Notes: generated from the sequence alone by a model not told the origin. DNA of 64,000 nt from JAFDCJ01 sp964527835 (GCA_964527835.1 CAZGNV010000020.1:1-64000), one strand, 5' to 3'. Shown: positions 26,323 through 35,062, counted from the stretch's first letter. Translations and numbers: made by a program.

Positions 26323-27309
26323 ATGCCAAAAGCGATTATCATCCATGCAACCGGAGGGCCCGGGGTGTTGCGCTGGGAGGATTATGATCCCGGACTGCCC
26401 GGGGCCGATGAAGTGCTGGTCAGACACGAAGCCGTCGGACTGAATTTTATCGACGTTTATCACCGCACCGGGCTGTACCCGCTGCCGGCTTTGCCGGCGG
26501 TCCCCGGAATGGAAGGCGCCGGGATTGTTGAAAAACTGGGGGAGAATGTAACCGAGGTGTCCGTGGGCGACCGGGTGGCCTACGCCGGAATCCCCCCCGG
26601 GGCCTATGCCCAGCTGCGGTGCATTCCGGCCCATCGCCTGGTGAAGCTGCCCGATGATATTTCCACCCGCCAGGCAGCGGCCATGATGCTGCAGGGCATG
26701 ACGGCCCGCTATCTTCTGCGCGGCTGTTATGATGTCAAGCCTGGAGATGTAATATTAATCCATGCGGCTGCCGGCGGGGTCGGCTCGATTGTCTGCCAGT
26801 GGGCCAAACATCTCGGAGCGACGGTTATCGGAACGGTGGGGTCACCGCAAAAAGCCGAACAGGCCCGTGCCCTTGGCTGTGATTATCCTGTTTTATACAA
26901 CCAGGAGGATTTCGCCGCCCGCGTGCGTGAGATTACCGGCAGCCAAGGGGTGAACGTGGTCTATGATTCCGTGGGGCAGGTAACCTTTATGAAATCGCTG
27001 GAATGCCTGCGCCCCATGGGCATGATGGTCTCCTTCGGTCAGGCGTCGGGTCCGGTTGCACCGCTGGATCTGTCGCTGCTGGCGGCCAAAGGATCGTTAT
27101 TTTTAACCCGCCCCAGCCTGATGACCTATACCGCCAAACGCGAGGACCTGCTGGCCCATGCGGCGGATCTGTTTGCCGTGGTGCAAAGCGGGGCGGTGAA
27201 AATAGCGGTCAACCAGACCTATCCGCTGGCCGAAGCTGCGCAGGCGCACCGCGACCTGGAGGCGCGCAAAACCACCGGGGCGACGATTTTGGTTCCGGGA
27301 GAATCATAA
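26323..27309 (+). CDS. qor: NADPH:quinone oxidoreductase (zeta-crystallin type)
   Basis: Soluble medium-chain dehydrogenase/reductase without catalytic zinc, 328 residues. The N-terminus 'KAIIIHATGGPGVLRWEDYD' and 'LNFIDVYHRTGLYP' are diagnostic of QOR, and the NADPH-binding loop 'HAAAGGVGSIVCQWAKHLGA' is intact. It likely reduces quinones in one-electron steps with NADPH. The ATG at 26323 follows AAGGAGG; an upstream frame extension to 26263 overlaps yjbQ and is not used. Confidence 0.93.
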   Translation: MPKAIIIHATGGPGVLRWEDYDPGLPGADEVLVRHEAVGLNFIDVYHRTGLYPLPALPAVPGMEGAGIVEKLGENVTEVSVGDRVAYAGIPPGAYAQLRCIPAHRLVKLPDDISTRQAAAMMLQGMTARYLLRGCYDVKPGDVILIHAAAGGVGSIVCQWAKHLGATVIGTVGSPQKAEQARALGCDYPVLYNQEDFAARVREITGSQGVNVVYDSVGQVTFMKSLECLRPMGMMVSFGQASGPVAPLDLSLLAAKGSLFLTRPSLMTYTAKREDLLAHAADLFAVVQSGAVKIAVNQTYPLAEAAQAHRDLEARKTTGATILVPGES

Positions 27310-27335
27310 CATTTGACAACTTTGCGGTACGCGCC

Positions 27336-27383
27336 GCGCAACATGCATTTTGGCATCGCTTTCGGTGTCCATTTGGGGCGCCA
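27336..27383 (-). repeat. 48-nt dispersed repeat, copy 2
   Basis: Reverse complement matches 123-170 with three mismatches over 48 nt. It begins 27 bp after the qor stop codon. Confidence 0.8.
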
Positions 27384-27466
27384 GTGACGGTGAGTAAAAT
27401 TGAAGGTGTGAATTGACCGGCGCATGATATTTTCTTCCAACCGGTATGAAACCATGCCGGTGCAGG

Positions 27467-27545
27467 GTGCCCCTTGTTTGGGACGAAGCGCTATCAGGTG
27501 CTAACTTGAATGGGTCCCGTGCCATTCATCCCAAACAAGGGACAC
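27467..27545. repeat. 17-bp inverted repeat with nested hairpin
   Basis: GTGCCCCTTGTTTGGGA (27467-27483) is complementary to 27529-27545 at 16 of 17 positions. Between the arms GAATGG and CCATTC form a smaller hairpin. The arrangement resembles a tiny mobile element's termini or a structured RNA. Confidence 0.6.
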
Positions 27546-27718
27546 CGCGAAAATAAGGAGTCGCTGAGAATCATACCGGTTTGCAGAAAACACCATCCAC
27601 CGGCCAATTCACGTCGGTTTTTATCAGCCGGAAAGTTATCAAAGCTCCGGCAAACAAATCCAAACTGAGTGCAAGTGGGGCGCATATTGCACCCTGTGAA
27701 GCTCCGGCAATTGATGAC

Positions 27719-27744
27719 AACCTCAACGTTGCATAAACAACATG
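27719..27744 (-). repeat. 26-nt dispersed repeat, copy 1
   Basis: Reverse complement matches 53657-53682 at 25 of 26 positions (CATGTTGTTTATGC followed by ARCGTTGAGGTT). Part of the sequence recurs inverted at 27846-27858 (TGCCATGTTGTTT). Confidence 0.65.
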
Positions 27745-27809
27745 GCAAATGCTATCTAATGATCCGATATTCTGACAACAATCATACTACAAGGCACCTG
27801 TTTGAGGAT

Positions 27810-27844
27810 ATCCCATCGGGTGAATTCAAGGATGGGATCTTTTT
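27810..27844 (+). terminator. Terminator-like hairpin
   Basis: ATCCCATC (27810-27817) pairs with GATGGGAT (27831-27838), followed by CTTTTT. No gene obviously ends here; qor stops 500 bp upstream, so it may terminate an unannotated small RNA or qor read-through. Confidence 0.55.
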
Positions 27845-27854
27845 ATGCCATGTT

Positions 27855-27955
27855 GTTTCCCCTCCGGGAACGTCGCAGGACTTCAGATCCTGTGTTGCCA
27901 GGGGTTCGCGGTATAAGAATACAGCTTCACCCCTGGCGCCTGGGCTCTGAAGCCC
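27855..27955. other. Cluster of stem-loops including a UCA anticodon-arm look-alike
   Basis: Successive hairpins: GTTTCC/GGGAAC with a 5-nt loop (27855-27871), CAGGA/TCCTG with 7-nt loop CTTCAGA (27876-27892), GCCAGGGG/CCCCTGGC (27897-27937) and GGGCT/AGCCC (27942-27955). The first two imitate the 6-bp D arm and UCA anticodon arm of tRNA-Sec, but no T loop or acceptor stem can be completed, so no tRNA is called. Confidence 0.5.
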
Positions 27956-28151
27956 TCCGACTTTTGCAACATTAAGGATAACTTGTTGAATTCATATGCC
28001 ATATATGCTGGGAGGGGTTTTGGGCGGTAAATTCCTACTGAATGGATATATATTTTTTATTGCAATTTTTACTCGATTCTAATAAATTGACACTTACAAA
28101 GGACATAGTCCGTGTTGGAATATAAGAAAATGACATTGGAGGATAGACTGA

Positions 28152-29471
28152 ATGGAAAAAATCACCGTTAAACTTGGCGGCAAGAAAAAAAACACTTTCA
28201 TGGAGCAGGTCAGGGAACTGCTGCCCGAAGGCGGCAATCTCAACCTTTGCCTGACCTGCGGCGCCTGCTCATCCGGATGTCCGGCAACGGGTATCGAAGA
28301 CATGGATCCGCGCAAATTTTTGCGTATGGCGGCCCTGGGCCTGGACGAGGAACTGCTGAGCTCGGACTGGGCCTGGGCGTGCACCATGTGCACGCGCTGT
28401 GTTTATGTTTGCCCGATGAAAATCGACATCCCCCAGTTGGTCTTTAATGTGCGCAAGAGCCGGCCGCGGGAGGAACGCCCCAAGGGGATCGTGGGCTCCT
28501 GCGACATGGCGCTGCGAAACGACACCTGCAGCGCCATGGGAGCCACCGAGGAGGACTTCCAGTTTGTGGTGGAAGACGTCCTCGAGGAAGTCCAGCAGAC
28601 CCAGCCCGGTTTTGAAAACCTGACGGCACCGGTCAACAAGCAGGGGGCTTATTACTTCTTGAACCAGAACTCCCGCGAGCCGGTGACCGAGCCGGATGAA
28701 ATGGTGCCCCTGTGGAAAATTCTGCACCTGGCCGGCGCCGACTGGACATACGGCACCAAGGGCTGGGCGGCTGAAAATTACTGCATGTTCATGGCGGATC
28801 TCGAAAGCTGGGAGCACATCGTGCGGGTCAAGGCCAAGGCCGTCGATGACCTGGGGTGCAAGGTCTGGCTGAACACGGAATGAGGGCACGAACTGTTCGC
28901 GGTCCGGGTCGGACTGCAGAAATTCAATATCGACCATAATTTCGAGATCCAGAGCATCATCCAGCTTTATGCCCAGTGGATTCGGGAAGGCAAGCTGAAA
29001 GTCAACTCCGAATGGAACCGGGAGCGCAAAATCAAGTTTACCGTTCAGGACCCCTGCCAGCTGGTGCGCAAAAGTTTCGGCGATCCGGTGGCCGAGGACC
29101 TGCGTTACGTGGTCAAAGCGGTGGTGGGAGAAGAAAATTTCATCGATATGACCCCCAACCGGTCGAATAATTACTGCTGCGGCGGGGGCGGCGGGTTTTT
29201 GCAGTCGGGCATGCCGGAGGCCCGGCGGGCCTACGGCAAGTGCAAGGCTGACCAGATCAAGGCCACCGGCGCGCAGTATGCCATTACCCCCTGCCACAAC
29301 TGTCACGCGCAGATTCACGACCTCAGCGAATACTACGAGGGCGGATGGCACTCGGTTCACTTGTGGACGCTGATCTGCCTGTCGCTGGGAATTCTCGGTG
29401 AAAACGAGCGCGTCTACCTGGGGCCGGATCTGGCCGAGGTGGATATCCTGTATTCAAAAGAGGAAGAATAG
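28152..29471 (+). CDS. Heterodisulfide reductase-related iron-sulfur selenoprotein (HdrD/GlpC-like)
   Basis: Predicted electron-transfer protein of 439 residues. Two ferredoxin-type [4Fe-4S] sites: C33/C36/C39/C43 and C77/C80/C83/C87. The C-terminal half carries a complete CCG domain: C302, C342-C343, C381 and C384 (CX39CCX37CXXC), the HdrB/HdrD cluster-binding motif. Codon 244 is TGA (28881-28883) in WLNTE-U-GHEL, where related proteins have Cys in the degenerate first CCG half (T-x-CGH). The frame continues 195 codons to a normal stop, so UGA is read as selenocysteine. No membrane segments. GGAGG precedes the ATG. Convergent with fdhA across a shared terminator. A role passing electrons between thiol/disulfide, quinone or flavin partners and formate dehydrogenase is inference. 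Confidence 0.9.
28899..28917 (+). promoter_or_regulatory. SECIS-like hairpin downstream of UGA in the Hdr-like gene
   Basis: GCGGTCC (28899-28905) pairs with GGACTGC (28911-28917), one G-U included, closing loop GGGTC. The first loop G is 23 nt after the TGA. Stem length, loop G residues and distance fit bacterial SECIS rules. Confidence 0.72.
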
Positions 29472-29504
29472 CGACCGGCAATCATCAGCCCGTGTTGACT
29501 GCAT

Positions 29505-29539
29505 AAAAAAAACCCGATCCAGGATGGTCGGGTTTTTTT
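29505..29539. terminator. Bidirectional rho-independent terminator
   Basis: AAAAAACCCGA (ending 29517) is complementary to TCGGGTTTTTT (29528-29538), with a 10-nt loop. A-run and T-run on opposite sides let it terminate both the Hdr-like gene (plus) and fdhA (minus). Confidence 0.9.
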
Positions 29540-29552
29540 CGGGACAAATAGA

Positions 29553-32321
29553 TCAGGCGGCCTTCGAGAGCTTGACCGCGCAGACCTTGTATTCGGGGAT
29601 TCCGGATATGGGGTCCAGGGCGGCATTGGTCAGCCGGTTGGCGGCTGCCTGGGCGTAGTGAAAGGGGATGAATACCGTGCCGGCGACGGCCTTGCGGGAG
29701 ACCTTGATCCGGGCGCGGATGCTTCCCCGGCGCGAAGCAATGTCCACAAAAGCCCCCTCCTGAACTTCGTATTTGCTTGCATCCTGGGGGGAGATTTCAA
29801 CGAAGCATTCCGGCGCGATTTCATTCAAACCCTCGGTGCGCATGGTCATGGTGCGGGTGTGGTACTGGAACAGCAACCGCCCGGTGGTCAGGTACATGGG
29901 ATACTCGTCGTCGGCATGTTCCGCCGGCGGGATGTATTCGATCCCGTTGAACACTCCTTTGCCGCTGGTAAACTGCTCGCGGTGCAAAACAGGGGTGCCC
30001 GGATGCTCCGGGGTGGGGCACGGCCAATGGATTCCTTCGTGCTCGATACGCTCATAAGTGATGCCCGCGTAAGACGGGGTGACCCGGGCGATTTCTTCCA
30101 TGATCTGTTGACTGCTTTCATAATTCATGGCATGACCCATGCGGGCGGCGATTTCACAGACGATCTGCCAGTCGCTTTTGGCCTCTCCCGGTGGATCGAC
30201 TGCCTTGCGAATTCGCTGCACCCGGCGTTCGGTATTGGCAAAGGTGCCGTCTTTTTCCGCCCAGCAGGCTGAAGGCAGCACCACATCGGCTACCCGGGCG
30301 GTTTCGGTCAGGAAGAGATCCTGCACCACCAGAAAATCCAGTTTTTCAAAGCTGGCCTCGCAGTGATTCAGGTCCGGATCGGAGACCAGGGGATTTTCAC
30401 CGATGATGTAAAGGGCCTTGAGCTTTCCATCGTAAGCCGCCGGGATCATCTGGGTGACTTTCAGCCCCGGCTTGTCGGGCAGTTCGTCAACCTCCCAGGC
30501 GGCGGCCATTTTCTGGCGGGCCGCCGGGTCGATCACTTTCTGATACCCGCTGTACACATCCGGCAGACCGCCCATGTCGCAGGCCCCCTGAACGTTGTTC
30601 TGGCCCCGCAGGGGATTGACCCCCCCGCCTTCGATGCCCAGGTTGCCGCACAGCATGGCCAGGTTGGCCAGGGATTTGACATTGTCGGTGCCGGTGGTGT
30701 GCTGGGTGATCCCCATGCAATACAGGATGCTGCCGCGCTCAGCCCCGGCATACATCCGGGCGGCTTCGGTTATGTCCTGGGCGGCAATGCCGGTGATGGC
30801 CTCCACGTAGTCGGGGGTATATTTTTCAACGACGGCCTTGACTTCATCGAAACCCACGGTGCGGCTCTCAACATATTCTTTGGCGTACAGACCCTCCTTG
30901 ATAATGACGTGCATCAAACCGTTGATCCAGGCCACGTCGGTGCCCAGGTTGGAACGCAGCCATTTGTCGGCGTAACGGGTGATTTTGATGCGCCGGGGAT
31001 CAACGACGATCAGTTTCGCCCCCCTGCGGGTCACCGCTCGCTTGACGAAGCTGGACAGCACGGGGTGGTTTTCGGTGGTGTTGGATCCGGTGATCAGAAT
31101 GACATCGGCTTTTTCAATACAGCCGATGGTATTGGTCATGGCGCCACTTCCGAAGGCTGCGGCCAGACCGGCCACGGTGGAGGAATGTCAGAGACGGGCG
31201 CAGTGGTCCACACTGTTGGTCTGAAGCACCGCCCGGGCGAATTTCTGGGCGATGTAATTTTCTTCATTGGTGATTCTTGCCGAAGTCAGCATCCCGATGC
31301 TGTCAGGCCCATGTTCGGCCTTGATTTCCCCGAGCCGGCGGGCCACCAGGTCAAGGGCCTCCTGCCAGGAAGCCTCCCGGAATTGGCCGTTTTCCCTGAT
31401 CAGCGGAGTGGTCAGCCGATCCGGCGAACTGACAAAATCATAGCCAAAACGTCCCTTCACGCACAGACTGCCGTAATTGGGGACCGCGTCCTGCACGCCG
31501 GTGACTTTTACGATCTGGTTGTCCTTGACGTGCAGGTACAGCTGACAGCCGACACCGCAGTACGTGCAGGTGGTGCGGATTTTCTTCGTTTCCCAGGGCC
31601 GCGCCCGGTAGCGGGAATCTTTTTCGACCAGGGCCCCCACCGGGCACACCTGGACGCATTCGCCGCAAAAAACGCAGTCCGATTCTATATAGGGGCGGTC
31701 GCCGGCCGCGATAATCTTGGTGGCGGTTCCGCGGTAGCCGTAGTCAATGGCCTGGTTGACCTGCACTTCATTGCAGGCCTGGACGCACCGGCCGCACTGG
31801 ATGCAGCGTGAAAAATCGCGCACGATAAACGGATTGACCGTTTCCATGGGATAAGGGGTTTGGGAAGGGCTGAAGCGTTCAGCGGTGACCTGGTAGCGAA
31901 AGGCCAGGTCCTGCAGTTTGCAATCCCCCCAGACGGGACACAGTTCGGCGCTGTTTTCCTCCTGCTGGACCTTGAGCTGAAACTCGGTCCAGTTCCGGCC
32001 GGCGGACCCGCTGACGGCACAGTTGTGATTGCCAGATGAGAGCAGCAGCTGCAGGACCATCCGGCGGGCTTCGATCACCTTGGCAGACTCGGTGCGCACC
32101 ACCATGTTGGCGGCTGCCGGGGCGGCACAGGATGCCACTAGGCTGCGGGCGCCTTCCACTTCGACCACGCAGACCCGGCAGGCGCCGGTGGGCGTGGCGC
32201 CTTTCAGATGGCACAGGGTGGGAATGTCGATGCTGTTGCGCCGGGCGACTTGAAGAATGGTTTCTTCCGGCTCGAAGGAAAACTCATTGCCGTTGATCAC
32301 GATGATGTTCTGTTCAGCCAT
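29553..32321 (-). CDS. fdhA: Formate dehydrogenase catalytic subunit, selenocysteine-containing (FdhA)
   Basis: Molybdenum/tungsten bis-PGD formate dehydrogenase, 922 residues. Domains in order: NuoG-like [2Fe-2S] site C37/C48/C51/C65; a cysteine cluster around C101, C128 and C134; two [4Fe-4S] sites C173-C183 and C216-C226; the Mo/W-domain [4Fe-4S] site C252/C255/C259/C287; then catalytic domains and a C-terminal molybdopterin-dinucleotide domain ('ASRRGSIRARIKVS'). Codon 378 is TGA (31190-31188) in CARL-U-HSSTVAG, the known Sec/Cys ligand position next to the catalytic His. UGA is read as Sec. No signal peptide, so cytoplasmic. No NuoE/NuoF-like, FdhD or accessory genes adjoin it, so partner subunits must be encoded elsewhere. 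Start chosen as MAEQNIIV at 32321; the frame is open further upstream. Confidence 0.95.
31159..31175 (-). promoter_or_regulatory. SECIS-like hairpin downstream of UGA in fdhA
   Basis: On the minus strand GTGGCC pairs with GGCCGC (one G-U) around loop GGTCT. The loop's first G lies 19 nt after the TGA at 31190-31188. It has the same design as the hairpins after the other two UGA codons in the window. Confidence 0.72.
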
Positions 32322-32337
32322 ATCGTCTCTTGCACTC

Positions 32338-32366
32338 CTTGGGATTCGACTTATTACGATTGCATC
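32338..32366 (-). repeat. Solo half of the palindromic element (degenerate)
   Basis: Minus strand reads TTGATGCAATCGTAATAAGT then CGAATCC, matching the left end TGACGCAATCGTAAAAA..TCGAAT of the copy at 42018 with few changes. No right end is found. It lies in the 5' leader of fdhA. Confidence 0.5.
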
Positions 32367-32391
32367 AAGTTTGATCAGTTGTAGAAGTTCC

Positions 32392-32420
32392 CTTGTATCG
32401 AAAACAGCGCTGCTTGTCAA
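32392..32420 (-). promoter_or_regulatory. Candidate sigma-70 promoter for fdhA
   Basis: Minus strand: TTGACA (32420-32415), 17-bp spacer, TACAAG (32397-32392). The -35 is perfect and the -10 matches 4 of 6. It overlaps the last codons of the upstream vanZ-like gene and would give a leader of about 65 nt. Confidence 0.45.
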
Positions 32421-32854
32421 ATCGCTTTCCGGCCGCGGGTCTGATGTTTTTCCGCCACCCCGGACAAAAAGGGGGCGGGTTTGTTGCGGTACCACCGTTG
32501 GCAGATCAGGGCCCCGCATATCGAGCCGAGAATGTCGGCAACGACGTCCGTAAATTCGGCATCCCGAAAGGGGACAAAAGATTGGTGGATTTCATCGCTG
32601 ATTCCATAAAGGGAGGCAGAAAGGATGCTGAGGGCCATCAGCAGGCGGGGGTTGGCGGCCAAGGGCTGCGTGCGCCAGGCGCGGTAAAATAGGGCCGCCA
32701 TCACGGCGTAGGCCGCAAAATGAAGCAGCTTGTCGATCAACGGCCACCGGGGTATTTGTTCCGGGGACGGATTGGCCGACTGCCAATAGATCAGCAGGCA
32801 GTAAAGGATCACCGGCAGCCAGTAGCAGGAAAAGTTTTTAAGCCTGGATTGCAT
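32417..32854 (-). CDS. VanZ-like family membrane protein
   Basis: Small inner-membrane protein of about 145 residues with four hydrophobic segments and the VanZ-like signature: 'WLPVILYCLLIYWQSANPSP', 'DKLLHFAAYAVMAALFYRA', 'SDEIHQSFVPFRDAEFTDVVAD'. Function in most bacteria is unknown; VanZ itself gives low-level teicoplanin resistance. ATG at 32854 preferred over a TTG at 32866. Upstream of fdhA on the same strand, probably unrelated. Confidence 0.88.
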   Translation of the reverse strand: MQSRLKNFSCYWLPVILYCLLIYWQSANPSPEQIPRWPLIDKLLHFAAYAVMAALFYRAWRTQPLAANPRLLMALSILSASLYGISDEIHQSFVPFRDAEFTDVVADILGSICGALICQRWYRNKPAPFLSGVAEKHQTRGRKAI

Positions 32855-32936
32855 CGATAGTTGCAAGTTTAGCCCCTGATCGTTTCAAAAATAATCGATG
32901 CCCGGTGCATAATATCTTCCTCCAACAGGACGCACC

Positions 32937-33143
32937 CTAAAGGTTCGTTGTCGGCCGTCGCTTGCCGAACAGGGCCTCGCAGGGGGCATTTTTGGTGACA
33001 TGCCGTTTCAACCGTTTACACCACAGCGACTGGAAGGTCCGGCAGCTGCCGTCCATGGCCTCCACCCGGGCAAAGTCGGCGTCATCGCACATCAGGTCAC
33101 AGAAGCGAATCGGGCCGGTGGTCTCGGATGCTTTTGGGTTCAT
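32937..33143 (-). CDS. Small cysteine-rich protein coupled to thrS
   Basis: 68-residue protein of unknown function with five cysteines in the pattern C-x3-C ... 'DGSCRTFQSLWCKRLKRHV' ... 'KNAPC'. The spacing suggests a metal site or cytoplasmic zinc ribbon. The ATG overlaps the thrS stop as ATGA (33140-33143), so it is translated by coupling. Similar short proteins with a 'DGSCRTF' core occur in Desulfobacterota as far as I recall; no role is known to me. Confidence 0.72.
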   Translation of the reverse strand: MNPKASETTGPIRFCDLMCDDADFARVEAMDGSCRTFQSLWCKRLKRHVTKNAPCEALFGKRRPTTNL

Positions 33144-35062
33144 TTGCAATCCTTGAAAATTTCCAGAGAAAGCGCGCGGCGGTCAATGTGCGGCAGCACC
33201 GTGTCCAGAAAGGTTTCCCGCGTTACCCCGAATTTGACCGCCCCGTCCAGGGTTCTCACCGAAAGGGTGTCTGCCTGTTTTTCTTTGCCGCCGATGGTCA
33301 GAATCAGTGGAATATACTGCAGCTGCGCCTCACGCACTTTTTTATTCAAACTTTCCGAACGCCCGTCGACTTCCACGCGCAGCCCGGCGTCTTTCAAGAA
33401 GTCCTGCACTTCATTGCAATAGGGCACCAGTTCGTCGTTGATCGGCAGGATGACCGCCTGGACGGGTGCCAGCCACAGGGGAAACTTGCCGGCAAAATGT
33501 TCGATCAAAATGCCCATGAACCGTTCGATGGAGCCGAAAACGGTGCGGTGGATCATGATCGGGCGGTGGCGCTGATTGTCCCGGTCGATGTAATGCAGGT
33601 CAAAGCGTTCGGGCAGCGCCATGTCCAGCTGAATGGTGCCGCACTGCCAGGTGCGTCCCAGGGCGTCTTTGATATGCAGATCGATTTTGGGTCCGTAAAA
33701 GGCGCCGTCGCCCTCGTTGATTTTGTATGCCTGTCCGTAGGCGTCCAGGGCCGAGGCCAGCCCGCTGGTGGCCGTTTCCCACTGCTCATCGGTGCCGATG
33801 GATTTTTCGGGCCGGGTGGACAGCTCCAGCTGAAACCCCAGATCAAAGGTGCCGTACATGCGTTTGGCCAGGTGCAGGATGCCCAGGATCTCCGCTTCGA
33901 TCTGCTGCGGCGTCATGTAAAGATGGGCATCGTCCTGGTGAAAAGCCCGCACCCGGAAGAGCCCCGACAGCACGCCGCTGAGTTCGTGCCGGTGGACCAG
34001 TCCGATTTCGGCCACCCGCCACGGCAGGTCGCGGTAGGAATGGGGCTTGTGGTTGTAGATCAGCATCCCGCCGGGGCAGTTCATGGGCTTGATGGCATAT
34101 TCGAATTCATCGATGGTTGAGGTGTACATGTTTTCGCGGTAATTTTCCCAGTGCCCGGAGCGCTCCCACAAGGAGCGGTTGAGCATAATGGGGGTTTTGG
34201 TTTCCACATAGCCGGCTGCCCGGTGCTCGAGACGCCAGTATGCCAGCAGGGCGTTCCAGATCTCCATACCCTTGGGGTGATAAAACGGCATGCCGGGCGC
34301 CTCCTCGTGAAAACTGAAAAGGTCCAGGGCCTGGCCGATTTTGCGGTGGTTGCGTTTTCTGGCTTCTTCAAGAAACCGCAGGTAGTCATCGAGTTCTTTT
34401 TTGGTGAAGAAGGCGGTTCCATAAATGCGCTGCAGCTGCGGCCGGGAAGGGTCGGCGCGCCAGTAGGCCCCCGAAACCTTCAACAGCTTGGTGTTCTTGA
34501 CAAAACCGGTATGCGGCACGTGGGGACCCCGGCACAGGTCGGTAAATTCACCCTGTTCATAAAAGGAGATGGTGCCATCATCGAGTTCTGAAACCATCTC
34601 CAGCTTGTAGGGCTCATCTTTGTAAAACTCCAGGGCCTGCTGCTTGGAAACTTCCTTGCGCCGGATGGGCAGCTTTTCCCGGGTGATCTTTTTCATTTCA
34701 GCTTCGATGCGGGGAAAATCGTCTTCGGATACCGGCGGCATGTCGACATCGTAGTAAAACTGGTTTTCAACCGCCGGGCCGATGGTCAGTTTGGCGTCCT
34801 TGTACAGGCGCAAAATGGCCTGGGCCATGACATGGGCGGCGCTGTGGCGCAGAATATCCACTGCCTCCGGATCCCTGGGCGTAATCAGGCGCACCCGGGC
34901 GTCATGATCGATAACGGTGTTCAGGTCCACCAGTTGATCATCGAGCTGCATGGCAATGCTGTTGCGTGCCAGTCCCTCGGAAATGCTTTGGGCCACCTCG
35001 AGGCCGGTGACCGGATTTTCAAAGGTCTTTATGTTGCCGTCTGGAAATGTTATCTTTACCAT
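33140..35062 (-). CDS. thrS: Threonyl-tRNA synthetase
   Basis: Class II aminoacyl-tRNA synthetase charging tRNA-Thr, 640 residues, the usual length. N-terminal TGS domain ('VKITFPDGNIKTFENPVTG'), editing domain with HSAAHVMA and LCRGPHVPH, catalytic core with motif 2 'RVRAFHQDDAHLY', zinc ligands in MNCPGG and HRHEL, and the C-terminal anticodon-binding domain. The frame extends to 35158, but ATG 35062 with GAGGTG upstream starts the TGS domain. No T-box leader is visible in the 125-bp gap to the divergent rnd. Confidence 0.97.
   Translation of the reverse strand: MVKITFPDGNIKTFENPVTGLEVAQSISEGLARNSIAMQLDDQLVDLNTVIDHDARVRLITPRDPEAVDILRHSAAHVMAQAILRLYKDAKLTIGPAVENQFYYDVDMPPVSEDDFPRIEAEMKKITREKLPIRRKEVSKQQALEFYKDEPYKLEMVSELDDGTISFYEQGEFTDLCRGPHVPHTGFVKNTKLLKVSGAYWRADPSRPQLQRIYGTAFFTKKELDDYLRFLEEARKRNHRKIGQALDLFSFHEEAPGMPFYHPKGMEIWNALLAYWRLEHRAAGYVETKTPIMLNRSLWERSGHWENYRENMYTSTIDEFEYAIKPMNCPGGMLIYNHKPHSYRDLPWRVAEIGLVHRHELSGVLSGLFRVRAFHQDDAHLYMTPQQIEAEILGILHLAKRMYGTFDLGFQLELSTRPEKSIGTDEQWETATSGLASALDAYGQAYKINEGDGAFYGPKIDLHIKDALGRTWQCGTIQLDMALPERFDLHYIDRDNQRHRPIMIHRTVFGSIERFMGILIEHFAGKFPLWLAPVQAVILPINDELVPYCNEVQDFLKDAGLRVEVDGRSESLNKKVREAQLQYIPLILTIGGKEKQADTLSVRTLDGAVKFGVTRETFLDTVLPHIDRRALSLEIFKDCK

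Larger units (their letters stand above)
27310..28151. other. 842-bp hairpin-rich intergenic region without a supported gene
   Basis: No protein gene is credible here. The region holds a copy of the 48-nt repeat (27336-27383), a 17-bp inverted repeat enclosing a second hairpin (27467-27545), a copy of the 26-nt repeat (27719-27744), a terminator-like hairpin (27810-27844) and a run of four further stem-loops (27855-27955). From about 28010 it becomes AT-rich, and the promoter of the Hdr-like selenoprotein gene is expected there. It could be a decayed mobile element or a non-coding RNA locus. Confidence 0.6.

Noticed and set aside
27846..27960. tRNA-Sec (selC): D-arm-like 6-bp stem plus an anticodon arm with UCA in a selenoprotein region
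   Set aside because: No GGTTCRANYCC T arm, no 8-bp acceptor stem pairing the two ends, and the following stem-loops do not fit the long variable arm. At best a mimic or remnant.
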